DNA of 64,000 nt from Granulicella arctica (GTDB lineage Bacteria; Acidobacteriota; Terriglobia; Terriglobales; Acidobacteriaceae), in assembly GCF_025685605.1 (NCBI RefSeq), contig NZ_JAGTUT010000001.1:4278001-4342000 (forward strand), read 5' to 3'. The notes under the pieces were generated by a model, which was given only the letters and a program-made list of their open reading frames with translations, was not told where the DNA came from and ran no database searches. A program made the translations under genes and the position numbers. Below are positions 1 through 8,515 of this stretch, piece by piece; position 1 is the stretch's first letter; every line of letters begins with the position of its first letter.

Positions 1-588
1 GCAACGCATAGCAGACCGACCGTCATACAGACGGGGTAGAAACCGGATAGTGACTTATTTGACCCTCGGACGCTTCGAATAATTGTGAGTCTCTTCGCGT
101 CCTGAACGGTTCTTGACAGATGAAGGCAGCGATCTCGGAACATGCATTCTCCTTGGTTGGTTATGCTGCGGTTGGTGATAAGCGGAGGAGGTTACGCTGT
201 GATCCTGCACCCCTTGTAGCCCTGAAACAAGTGAGGGACAGGTGAGATAAGGCCCGATGAAGAGTGAGTGATCCTCCTCTCTCTGCGCACGATGCAGTGC
301 TTTCAAGAACTTGCAAGCGTGGACCGTTACTATCGCTAAGTGAAAATCTAATGAATGCGAAGTCCCTCAAAGAAAGCCTGTTCTAGGCGTCGCTCAGGGT
401 GCAGTTCTGGCTTTGTTCCGAGAGGGTCTTGTTGGGCTTTCGAGCCGCGCCAGAATAAGCAGCGAGTTCTCTGCTGCTGGCAGTAACGTTCTTTACTTGC
501 GGTCGCCGTTCGGCCACACTGCTAACTTTACAGAACGTAATGGGTCCACTCTGCAAGAACGTTGTAATCTGAGGACTCAGGAGAAGCG
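1..588. other. Left-edge non-coding stretch, no supported gene
   Basis: I see no credible gene here. The short open frames on both strands have no recognisable motif, signal peptide or good ribosome binding site. The end of the stretch is the leader of the following gene: a GGAG-type ribosome binding site lies about 8 bases before the ATG at 589. The start could hold the decayed end of a gene cut by the window edge, but nothing supports that. Confidence 0.4.
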
Positions 589-1593
589 ATGAGAGTAGGT
601 TTCGCTCTAAAGTTTGGTGCCGCCCTTGTCACAGCAGCGTTATACTGGGGCGATGCGATCGCTCAATCGAGGCCTGGTGCGGTAGTCACGCCGGATGCGC
701 ACAACTGTTACCCATACGCAGGGCTGTGGAGTGACCGGATTGATCGGGCCTTGGCAGGAGGAACGCCAGTAGCGATCGAGCAAGATCTCTTCTGGTATCG
801 TCCTGATCCGTCCCTACCGGGACGCTCGGTCGTTGCTCATGGAAAGCCAGTCAACGGCAGCGAACCAGGGATGGTGCAGTACTTCTTCGAGCGTGTGCGT
901 CCGCTGGTAGAAACTGCGACGCGCAATCCGAACCACTCCCACTGGCCGATCATCACGCTCAATTTGGACATCAAGACGGAGGAGCCGGAGCACCTGAGAG
1001 CGATCCACGAGCTGCTCGTTAAGTATCAGGCGTGGCTGACAAGCGCGACGCGCACAAACGACGCTTCGCATGTTGAAGTTCTGACCGTCGGTCCGATTCT
1101 CGTGCTAAACGGCCCATCGGACGCGCAGCAGAAGGTCTTCTACGACGAAATCCCGGTAGGCGGCAAGCTGCTGACGTTCGGTGCCGTACACAGCGATGTG
1201 CATGACCTGGCAGCTCCAGCGAACAAAATCGAGACGGAGAACGCATCGAATTACCGTCGCTGGTGGAACAACTCTTGGATCGTGATCGAACCGGAAGGGC
1301 AGCCACACGCAACGGCATGGACCCCGGATAAGAATGCGCGACTAAGATCGTTTGTTGCTCAGGCTCATGCCCGAGGACTCTGGATTCGCTTCTACACCCT
1401 GGACGGTGCGAGCAAAACCGAACAGGATACGAATGGCTGGTTCGCCGGCTATAACTTCCCGAGCCTCGATGCCGCCGGTCTGCGCTGGATCGACTCCATT
1501 CGAGATGGCGTGGACTATCTAGCGAGCGATCAGTACGAGCTGGTCTCTGCTTTGGTGCGGAAGATGACCCCATCTAAATTGCCGATCCGATAG
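589..1593 (+). CDS. Secreted PLC/GDPD-like phosphodiesterase-fold protein
   Basis: A 334-residue protein with an N-terminal signal peptide (residues 1-26, ending AIAQ). The mature part starts with HNCYPY (His38), followed by VAIEQDLFWY (Glu64, Asp66) and VVAHG (His84). This spacing of His, Glu-x-Asp and a second His is that of TIM-barrel phosphodiesterases of the phosphatidylinositol-phospholipase C / glycerophosphodiester phosphodiesterase superfamily, where these residues bind metal or act as acid/base. The C-terminal part has barrel-like strands such as WIRFYTLDG and a final DYLASDQ. The substrate cannot be told from sequence; export to the periplasm or outside is inferred from the leader. 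It stands alone, converging on the minus-strand regulator that ends at 1643. Family level is fairly likely; the exact activity is not established. Confidence 0.7.
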   Translation: MRVGFALKFGAALVTAALYWGDAIAQSRPGAVVTPDAHNCYPYAGLWSDRIDRALAGGTPVAIEQDLFWYRPDPSLPGRSVVAHGKPVNGSEPGMVQYFFERVRPLVETATRNPNHSHWPIITLNLDIKTEEPEHLRAIHELLVKYQAWLTSATRTNDASHVEVLTVGPILVLNGPSDAQQKVFYDEIPVGGKLLTFGAVHSDVHDLAAPANKIETENASNYRRWWNNSWIVIEPEGQPHATAWTPDKNARLRSFVAQAHARGLWIRFYTLDGASKTEQDTNGWFAGYNFPSLDAAGLRWIDSIRDGVDYLASDQYELVSALVRKMTPSKLPIR

Positions 1594-1642
1594 CGCCCCT
1601 CTGGAATTGCGACGTGGCGTTTTTAGAGGAACACCCGGCGTG

Positions 1643-3868
1643 TCAAGGGATTCGGATCTTGATGTCGCTGCGCATTTGATCCTGCTGAGCCACAAGCAAC
1701 CACTTACCGTCCGGCGAAAGACTGACATCGGGATCATTGGTGACCAGTGGACCCGTAGGAGTTCCGAGAGCCGTTACATTGCCGTTCTCGAAGACACAGA
1801 TTTTGAAGGTTCCGGCGCTTGCGCCCTCAGTCGAATAAACGAGTCCGTGCGTAGTCGGAGCCCAGCTTTTCACAGGGAATGCCGTTATGTTCAACGGGTG
1901 AGCACCGGTGCCGTCGGGGTTCGCTTCAAAGAGATGGCCGGAACGGTCGCTGTAGTACAACTCCTTTCCATCCGGCGACTGGGCGACCGTGTACATCTCG
2001 TGTTCACTCACCCGGACAGTCGTTCCTGCTACTAGGTCTTTCAGGTAGATGGCCACGGCACCGTCTTTGACAGAATTGAAGTAAACTGACTTTCCACTCG
2101 ACGCCCAGCCAGGCATTCGTTGTTCAACGCCGGCATCATCAATCACTTCCATATCCCCTCCGTTGACCGGGATATCGTAGATTGCTGCGTGACCATGAGG
2201 CCGAGCGTCGAATGCGATTCTGCTCCCGTCTGGCGACCACGCAATCGAATTGACCCATGCCCCGTTTAAGTGGGTGAGTTGCTTCGCCGACGACCCATCC
2301 GCCAGAGCAGTCCAAATCTCCAATGTCCCGGAACGGTCTGAAATAAAGGCGATCCTTCTTCCATTGGGGGAAAAGCGAGCGTCATGGTTCCGGCCGGATG
2401 AAGAGATTAGTAGCGTGCCTGCCCCAAGAAATCTTTTTTGTACCGGATACCGCCACACATTCCAGTTTTCACTAGCATCGACAAATGCGAGTCGGTTCGA
2501 TTGATGGAAAGCTACTGGACTTGTCGCGGATGTTGTATTGGTTGGCAAGAGGACTGGGGTTCCCCCCGCTGTCGGAATTGACCACAACTGGAAGAAGGAT
2601 CGCCGGTTCGAGCAGAAGATAATCGATCTACCGTCTCGGCTCCAGCTAATTCCTTGGATGTCGCGAACATCGTTCGTCAGTTGAGTTGGAGTTCCTCCGG
2701 AGGCTGGGGCGATAAACAATTCGCCGTGACCGTGCGAGAAATATCTTACGAATGCCAACGTGTGACCATCATGAGACATCCGCGGAGCGAAGTCCCTCTG
2801 TTCGCCGGGCGCGGATGTAATTTGTTTTCGAGCGCCGGTCTCAATATCAATCTGATAGATTCCTCCGACGCCACCGTCGGAAAATTGCCGATCTGCTACG
2901 TAAACCGATTTGCCGTCCTTGCTCCATTCAGGACCAATGTTGCCTAGCAACGGTCCGCTATCCGACGACCATCTCCCCATCTCCCGGCGGATGCCAGCAA
3001 CCAAGTGTCCCGATCCGCTCCGCAAATCTCGCACCATCAGATCGAGCTTTTCGTCTTTGAGCCTCAGGTAGCTGAGTTGCTTGCCGTCGGGTGACCATGC
3101 TGGCAGGTAATACTCCCCGTCATCACTCGTTAGCTTCCGACGCTGGGAGCCGTCAGCATTCTTCAGGTAGATGTTGGCTTTTCCAATGTTTCCGTCCCAG
3201 ACATAGGCTATGACGTCATCGTTAGGCGATACCGCTGGGCTGTACTCTTCACCGATTTCATTGGCGAAAGGGACGATGCTGAACGCAGCGGCTCCAGCAC
3301 TCGCCGGATGCCTGGACAGCTGGACACCTGTACCTATCGCAAGCATTAGTACGAAGAGTGCGATCAAACCGATAAAGAGCCACCGCTTGCGCAGGGAAGT
3401 CGGTGGCCGTGTCGTTAGAGGCTCCGGTTCAACGGCCCTTTGCAAAGGTTCCTCGCGTTGTGGCGTCGCAATCGAAGCGAACGTCGCCACATAGCTCCCA
3501 AGAGGAAGATCGATCAAGACGGTGGAGTCTGCCCCAGTTCCCGCATAGAACTCCCGAAGCTTTCGACGGAGACGGCGCGCTTCACTGCGAACAATCGTGT
3601 CGGCGCGAGGGTCCCATCCGTGCTCCTTCCCGAACACAGTCTCGCCGATACTTCGCTCTGTTAGCCTAGCCTTTTCGTGAGCGAGAGTCGCCTGGACGAC
3701 CTCCGTCAGGAATGATGACATCCTCTCGGACCGAAAAAACTCCGGACTTGAAATGATCCGTTTGAGTTGCGAGGACACAAGTCCGCGGTCAACTGTCTGT
3801 GCGGTGGACACCGGCACTGGTCGCGCAGCCCCAACCGACTTTTCCGAGTGCTCCTCTGCGCTTATCAT
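1643..3868 (-). CDS. Winged-helix regulator with TM segment and TolB/PD40 beta-propeller
   Basis: A 741-residue membrane protein. Residues about 28-130 form a winged-helix-like domain (SERMSSFLTEVV, RSEARRLRRKLREFY, LPLGSYVATF), a type frequent in acidobacteria. One transmembrane helix lies at about 165-187 (FIGLIALFVLMLAIGTGVQL). The remainder is a beta-propeller of PD40/WD40-like repeats carrying the recurrent WSPDGKQLSYL and SPNGRRIAFISDRSG blades, as in TolB. Inferred role: a one-component regulator with a cytoplasmic DNA-binding head and a periplasmic propeller sensor, analogous in layout to CadC/ToxR. A GGTGGAG ribosome binding site precedes the ATG. It is divergent from the TonB-dependent receptor, its most obvious target. 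The ligand is unknown. Confidence 0.8.
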   Translation of the reverse strand: MISAEEHSEKSVGAARPVPVSTAQTVDRGLVSSQLKRIISSPEFFRSERMSSFLTEVVQATLAHEKARLTERSIGETVFGKEHGWDPRADTIVRSEARRLRRKLREFYAGTGADSTVLIDLPLGSYVATFASIATPQREEPLQRAVEPEPLTTRPPTSLRKRWLFIGLIALFVLMLAIGTGVQLSRHPASAGAAAFSIVPFANEIGEEYSPAVSPNDDVIAYVWDGNIGKANIYLKNADGSQRRKLTSDDGEYYLPAWSPDGKQLSYLRLKDEKLDLMVRDLRSGSGHLVAGIRREMGRWSSDSGPLLGNIGPEWSKDGKSVYVADRQFSDGGVGGIYQIDIETGARKQITSAPGEQRDFAPRMSHDGHTLAFVRYFSHGHGELFIAPASGGTPTQLTNDVRDIQGISWSRDGRSIIFCSNRRSFFQLWSIPTAGGTPVLLPTNTTSATSPVAFHQSNRLAFVDASENWNVWRYPVQKRFLGAGTLLISSSGRNHDARFSPNGRRIAFISDRSGTLEIWTALADGSSAKQLTHLNGAWVNSIAWSPDGSRIAFDARPHGHAAIYDIPVNGGDMEVIDDAGVEQRMPGWASSGKSVYFNSVKDGAVAIYLKDLVAGTTVRVSEHEMYTVAQSPDGKELYYSDRSGHLFEANPDGTGAHPLNITAFPVKSWAPTTHGLVYSTEGASAGTFKICVFENGNVTALGTPTGPLVTNDPDVSLSPDGKWLLVAQQDQMRSDIKIRIP

Positions 3869-4141
3869 TCTCCACCCTCAAGGCACCACTGACGCACGAA
3901 TTTGGTATCACTTAGACCCTACTACGCCGGTGTTTCGCAAATATTAACCGTATTGTCACCGAGTCGGGAAAGCGTCCATAATATTGATTATAAAGGACAT
4001 AATACGGTGATCGCAACTGCTCACCTTTGTAAATCCCTCATTTTCCGGAGGGGCGCTCACCTCGCGCTGACTTCCTCACATGACGCGATATCCCGCACCC
4101 TCGAGCTACCGGAAATCTTTCGGAACCTTAGGAGATCAGTT
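3869..4141. promoter_or_regulatory. Divergent promoter region between TolB-type regulator and TonB receptor
   Basis: This spacer holds both promoters of the divergent pair. It is AT-richer than its surroundings (TATTGATTATAAAGG near 3982-3996). It contains an 8-bp inverted repeat ACCGTATT/AATACGGT at 3947-3954 and 4001-4008, a possible operator. An AGGAG ribosome binding site about 7 bases before the ATG at 4142 fixes the receptor start. No footprint or consensus is known, so the operator idea is inference. Confidence 0.4.
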
Positions 4142-7100
4142 ATGCACGCAATTTTGTACTGCACGAAACGTACCCAGAGGCTAGAAGCCGTCCCGGGACG
4201 GATGACCTTCGGATTCCGATTAGAATCCGTCTTCTTTCTCCTTCTCTTCGTGTTTCTCATCTGCTCACAACTCAGCGCTCAAGTCGACTTGGGCCGCGTA
4301 GCCGGATCGATCACTGACCCCTCGGGAGCGGTTGTGCCGGGTGCCAAAGTCGTTGTAAAGAATGTCGACACCGGCGTCACACGTTCTACCGCGAGTGACA
4401 CCGGCGGTCTCTATGTGATCCCATCCCTGCCTGCCGGTCACTATCAGGTCACGGTTGAAGTTACGGGTTTTCAGCCGACTTCCCAAACAGCCGATGTCAC
4501 CGTGGGCGGCACAGTCGAACGGTCTTTCCATCTTTCCGTGGGCGGGACTAATCAACAAGTGGACGTCTCCGCTCAAGGGGGCCTGGATCTCCAGACCGAG
4601 AGCCATACGGTTGGCGGCATCCTCGGTACTGCCCAGCTCGAACAACTCCCCGTAAGCGGTCGCAATCCATTGGCCTTCGCAAGCGTGGAGCCCGGCGTCT
4701 CTCCCGGCAGCGACCCTTCTGTTAGCACTTCTTCTGCTCAGTTCTTCGGTAATACGAGCAACTCTATCGTATTAGGCGGTGCCCTAGACCAAGAGACCGG
4801 CTATCTGCAGGATGGCGTTGAGAATGTCACCCTGCTCACACAGACAGCGAACATCCTGCCCTCCGCCGAATCCATCAGCGAACTCAACGTCCAAACAAAT
4901 GGGTCTGATGCCCGTTACCGTCAGCCAGGGATTATCAACATCACAACGAAGAGCGGGACGAACAAGTTCCACGGCACAGCATACGATTTTCTACAGAACG
5001 ACGATTTGAATGCGAAGTCGTACAACTTGACGGCATCAGCACAGACAAAGACCCCATTGCGCTATAACCTCTTCGGAGCCAACCTCGGAGGTCCAATCTG
5101 GAAGAATCGTGCGTTCTTCTTTTTCGATTACTCCGGACTGCGCGATCAGAACACAACACAAACGCTTTACCGTGTGCCGACTGCGGCCGAGCTTCAGGGC
5201 GACTTTACTGGAGAGCAAACCCTATACGATCCGACAAGCTACAGCGCGACTACGGGAAGCAATCTCTCGTATCTTACGGAAACCGGCAAGAATGCGATCC
5301 CTGGAGGACCATCTGCGTTCAATGCCTTTGCCGTTCAGTATCTCAAGTACCTTCCAGCGGCAAACATCCCGCTGAATACCGCGCTTAATGTCAACTACCA
5401 AATCCCATTGAAACAAACGATTACGAACAACGAATATTTGGGTCGAGTAGACGTGGCACTCTCACAGAAAGACCAGGTCTACGGAGCGTTCGGCTACGCA
5501 GACATGCCCACCACCAACCCCACGCTCGTTCCGAACCTCTTCGGACGAATCTATGAAGGAAAATCGGTCAACGCACTTGGAGAAGAAACACATACCTTTT
5601 CATCAAGACTCGTCAACTCCGCACGTTTTGGATACAACCGCTCAAACTACTTCGAAACCATTCAGGGAGCGGGCGCAGAGAATTACGATCAGGCATTCGG
5701 TCTGAAGAACCTGGCACCTCTTCCGCAGCAATGGGCTCCGCCGTATATCAATCTCACCTCAGTCATCAGCCCCGGTTATCCTTACGCTCCTCAGGGTGCC
5801 ATCCAGAACCGTTTCCAGGGAGTCGATCAGCTCAATTACATTATCGGCAAACACTCGCTATTCTTCGGCGGAGAATTGATCGTCACACGCTTCGACGGAA
5901 ACTGGGTCATCGCGAACAACGGTAGCTATACCTTCAATGGACTGTTTACCTCGCAGTTTACCGGTGGCACACAGAGCAAGACCAACACCGGAAACTCACT
6001 CGCCGATTTTCTCCTGGGCTTTCCCTCCGGCGCCACTGGCGCGACCGGAACGACAGCCGGAAAGTTTCACGAGACCGAAGCCGCTGGATTCTTTCAAGAC
6101 GACTGGAAAGTCCTTCCCAGCCTGACCCTGAACCTTGGTCTGCGCTACCAGTTTGACAATCCTCCCAATGACGCCTCCGGACACTCCAGCATCTACGACC
6201 TTCCCACCAATCAAAACATCCCGGGTACATGGCAGACCAACTATAACGATTGGGCTCCTCGAGTTGGTTTTGCATGGGCAGCCACTCCCTCGACTGTTGT
6301 TCGCGGAGGCGCAGGAATCTACTTCTCGCAGCCGCCCTACAACTTCCTTCAGTTCCTCCTCGCCCATGCACCAAACTTTATCCCTCAAGCTCCAACCTTC
6401 CAGATCACCAATCCAACACCAATTCAAAACGTCTTTGTCGCGAATCCATCGGCTGCCGGCCAGGTTCCTCAAACCCTGGCCTTGCACATGCCCGACACGA
6501 ACGTGCAGGAGTTCAACCTATTCATCGATCAGAAATTTGCTAAAACGTTCTTGGCCACCGTCGGATACGCCGGCGAGATTGGTCGGCACGAGTCAATTCG
6601 CCTCAATGCAAATCAACCAAACGCCATTGCGCCGGGAACAACCACAACAAAATTCAACCTTCGGCCTTACACATACATCGGCGACGTTTTCGGTCAATAC
6701 AACAAAGGAAGTTCCAACAGCAACGCGTTGCAAGCGAAGATTGATGGGCGTTTTGAAGGTGGTTCGCGGCTTCTTGCAAGTTATACCTGGGCCAGGTCAA
6801 TGGATCTCGCCGACGGGGACCGCAACCCGATAACGGATTACTACAATCCGCAACTGAATTACGCGCCCGCAGCATGGGATCGCACCAACTCCTTTGTTCT
6901 GAGTGGCATTTACAAGCTTCCGTTCGGACCGGGACAGCGATTCCTGCAGTCGAATCAGCCCTTGTCAAGGTTGGCTATCGAGGGCTGGGAATTTACGGGA
7001 ATCTATCATCTCGCGTCAGGCCTGCCAGTGAGTATCACTGAAAGCAACAGTGCTGACACGGGCACTGACGAAACCCTCTTTGCGCAGAAAGTTTGCGATC

Positions 7101-7423
7101 CTACGACAGACTTTACGAAGAGCCATACGGCATACTTCAACAAAGCATGCTTCGCTCAAACTGGACCGTTCACCTACGGTTTGGGAGGACGCGCCGGTGT
7201 TCGTCAACCAGGTATCGATAATCTCGATGTCGGATTCGACAAGAGCTTCCTCCTTACCGAAACTCAACAATTGCAGTTCCGAGCGGAGGCATTCAATGCT
7301 CTGAACCACGCTCAATTTAGCTTACCTGGCTCGATTGCAGTTTCAAGCACGTCACTCGGAGCTGTGACCGGCACATCACGCCCTATGAGAACCATGCAGC
7401 TAGCATTGCGCTATTCGTTCTAA
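4142..7423 (+). CDS. TonB-dependent receptor with N-terminal CarboxypepD regulatory-like domain
   Basis: About 1,093 residues, an Oar-like outer-membrane receptor. The start at 4142 is chosen for its AGGAG ribosome binding site, although the frame is open further upstream. A signal peptide with hydrophobic core VFFLLLFVFLICSQL ends at SAQ. A carboxypeptidase-regulatory-like domain follows (VAGSITDPSGAVVPGAKVVV, then YVIPSLPAGHYQVTV), then a plug region (ELNVQTNGSDARYRQPGIIN, GTNKFHGTAYDFLQ) and a long beta-barrel ending in an aromatic strand, LALRYSF. Such proteins are typical of acidobacteria and are thought to take up oligosaccharides or other bulky ligands with TonB/ExbBD energy. The ligand cannot be deduced. 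Its divergent neighbour is a membrane-bound propeller regulator. A strong terminator follows. Confidence 0.92.
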   Translation: MHAILYCTKRTQRLEAVPGRMTFGFRLESVFFLLLFVFLICSQLSAQVDLGRVAGSITDPSGAVVPGAKVVVKNVDTGVTRSTASDTGGLYVIPSLPAGHYQVTVEVTGFQPTSQTADVTVGGTVERSFHLSVGGTNQQVDVSAQGGLDLQTESHTVGGILGTAQLEQLPVSGRNPLAFASVEPGVSPGSDPSVSTSSAQFFGNTSNSIVLGGALDQETGYLQDGVENVTLLTQTANILPSAESISELNVQTNGSDARYRQPGIINITTKSGTNKFHGTAYDFLQNDDLNAKSYNLTASAQTKTPLRYNLFGANLGGPIWKNRAFFFFDYSGLRDQNTTQTLYRVPTAAELQGDFTGEQTLYDPTSYSATTGSNLSYLTETGKNAIPGGPSAFNAFAVQYLKYLPAANIPLNTALNVNYQIPLKQTITNNEYLGRVDVALSQKDQVYGAFGYADMPTTNPTLVPNLFGRIYEGKSVNALGEETHTFSSRLVNSARFGYNRSNYFETIQGAGAENYDQAFGLKNLAPLPQQWAPPYINLTSVISPGYPYAPQGAIQNRFQGVDQLNYIIGKHSLFFGGELIVTRFDGNWVIANNGSYTFNGLFTSQFTGGTQSKTNTGNSLADFLLGFPSGATGATGTTAGKFHETEAAGFFQDDWKVLPSLTLNLGLRYQFDNPPNDASGHSSIYDLPTNQNIPGTWQTNYNDWAPRVGFAWAATPSTVVRGGAGIYFSQPPYNFLQFLLAHAPNFIPQAPTFQITNPTPIQNVFVANPSAAGQVPQTLALHMPDTNVQEFNLFIDQKFAKTFLATVGYAGEIGRHESIRLNANQPNAIAPGTTTTKFNLRPYTYIGDVFGQYNKGSSNSNALQAKIDGRFEGGSRLLASYTWARSMDLADGDRNPITDYYNPQLNYAPAAWDRTNSFVLSGIYKLPFGPGQRFLQSNQPLSRLAIEGWEFTGIYHLASGLPVSITESNSADTGTDETLFAQKVCDPTTDFTKSHTAYFNKACFAQTGPFTYGLGGRAGVRQPGIDNLDVGFDKSFLLTETQQLQFRAEAFNALNHAQFSLPGSIAVSSTSLGAVTGTSRPMRTMQLALRYSF

Positions 7424-7438
7424 ACCTTCCAGCTGATA

Positions 7439-7476
7439 GGCGACCGCCGTTTCTCGGCAGTCGCCGAGTCTTTTTT
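7439..7476 (+). terminator. Rho-independent terminator of the TonB receptor gene
   Basis: A GC-rich stem GGCGAC-C-GCCG pairs with CGGC-A-GTCGCC around a 5-base loop, followed after GAGTC by six T residues. It lies 15 bases after the receptor stop codon. Confidence 0.85.
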
Positions 7477-7534
7477 GACCGTCATGATTGTGGATCGGGA
7501 TCCGCATTGCTATCTTGCCGGTGACGGCCACGAC

Positions 7535-7818
7535 GACTCTGTTGCAAGAAATAGGCATGAACAGGGGGCGTCCCGGGGGTGGCGTTTGATCTGGACGTCA
7601 GGCGGGTTGGAGTTCAAGCTGTTCCGTGATAACTGCGACGGCCTCGGCGAGCGTACTGGCACCGATCCCGAAGGCGCGTTCGACGATGCGCGCCTCGCCT
7701 CGGATGTCTTGTGTGAGGTTGAAGATCGCCGCCTGGCCCTTACGTAAGGCACGCATCACCTTAAATCCCATGATAGTCGCATAGGCGGTCTTCAGCGTCT
7801 TGAATCTCCGCACTCGAC
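7535..7818 (-). mobile_element. IS6-family relic (C-terminal transposase fragment with one terminal repeat)
   Basis: The minus-strand frame 7598-7813 encodes FKTLKTAYATIMGFKVMRAL followed by RKGQA, the C-terminal end of an IS6/IS26-family DDE transposase. The sequence GACTCTGTTGCAA at 7535-7547 resembles the terminal inverted repeat of IS6 elements and sits outside the stop codon, as expected for the right end. The N-terminal and catalytic parts are missing: at about 7818 the sequence changes abruptly to an IS66 fragment on the other strand. Non-functional remnant. Confidence 0.75.
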
Positions 7819-7819
7819 G

Positions 7820-8103
7820 GATCAGTCCGCTGCGGCGACGACGGGCATCTGGAGATCGACAACAACGCCGCCGAACGCGCGTTGCGCGTCGTCGCGCTCG
7901 GAAGGAAGAACTATCTCTTTGCGGGGTCGAACGCCGGCGGAGAACGGGCCGCCGCCATCTACTCGCTGCTCGGCTCGGCCAAGCTCAACCCCGAGCTCTA
8001 TCTCCACCATGTCCTCGATCGGATCGCCGACCATCCCATCAGCAGGATCAACGACCTGCTGCCATGGAACATCACACTCGCAAACCAGGCCGCACCAACT
8101 TAG
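7820..8103 (+). pseudogene. IS66 transposase (TnpC) C-terminal fragment
   Basis: About 90 codons matching the extreme C-terminus of IS66 TnpC: DDGHLEIDNNAAERALR, ALGRKNYLFAGSNAGGERAA, then ISRINDLLPWN before a TAG stop. The same motifs occur in the complete TnpC at 20742-22394 of this window, but the residues differ enough that this comes from a different IS66 element. The 5' part is absent because the fragment abuts an IS6 relic. No start codon or upstream tnpA/tnpB remains. Confidence 0.85.
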
Positions 8104-8139
8104 TTATGTATCCACATAATGCTAAGTGGATACATAACT
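8102..8139. repeat. Perfect 14-bp stem-loop after the IS66 fragment
   Basis: AGTTATGTATCCAC (8102-8115) and its exact reverse complement (8126-8139) flank a 10-base loop, beginning within the transposase stop codon. The complete IS66 copy has a stem-loop of unrelated sequence at the equivalent place (22403-22440), so it is probably a structural part of the IS right end or a terminator blocking read-through. The fragment's right terminal repeat may be the GTAAGC-type sequence ending near 8179; this is tentative. Confidence 0.6.
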
Positions 8140-8472
8140 CTGACACCCTTCATAAGAACGGCCAAGACCAAAGCTTACGTTGTAGCTGGGCATGGTGACA
8201 CGCCATTTTTGCAGGCTGGCCAAACTGCGGGTTGCAAGACTGCATCCGGCCTTCAGATGAACGAAGCGGAAATGGAATTGATGCCTGACTTCTTTCTTGG
8301 AAAATAGACCTGGAGGTCAATTCAACCCGACATCGACAACCGTGTTGGCGCCCGATAGGAATGTCTCTGTGGGCGCCGGATAGAAATGTCAGTATAGGTC
8401 CTTCTGATAACTCGTAGTAGTCGGTGCGGTGGGAATGTGTGAAATCGCTGCACTTGCGATTTCCAAGGACTG

Positions 8473-8515
8473 TGGGAAGGGAGGGAAACGGCTTTATTGT
8501 TTTCCTCCCTTCCCA
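8473..8515 (-). terminator. Terminator-like hairpin at the 3' end of the ISNCY transposase
   Basis: TGGGAAGGGAGGGAAA (8473-8488) pairs with TTTTCCTCCCTTCCCA (8500-8515) with two mismatches around an 11-base loop, immediately beyond the transposase stop codon (8516-8518, minus strand). Its position suggests it ends transposase transcription or blocks entry from outside. Confidence 0.6.

Noticed and set aside
3902..4141. Upstream extension of the TonB receptor to 3902
   Set aside because: The extra 80 codons lack a signal peptide and ribosome binding site and would consume the divergent promoter region; the ATG at 4142 has AGGAG and leads straight into the signal sequence.
8119..8307. 62-codon frame after the IS66 relic
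   Set aside because: Begins inside the perfect stem-loop and shows no motif; probably chance.
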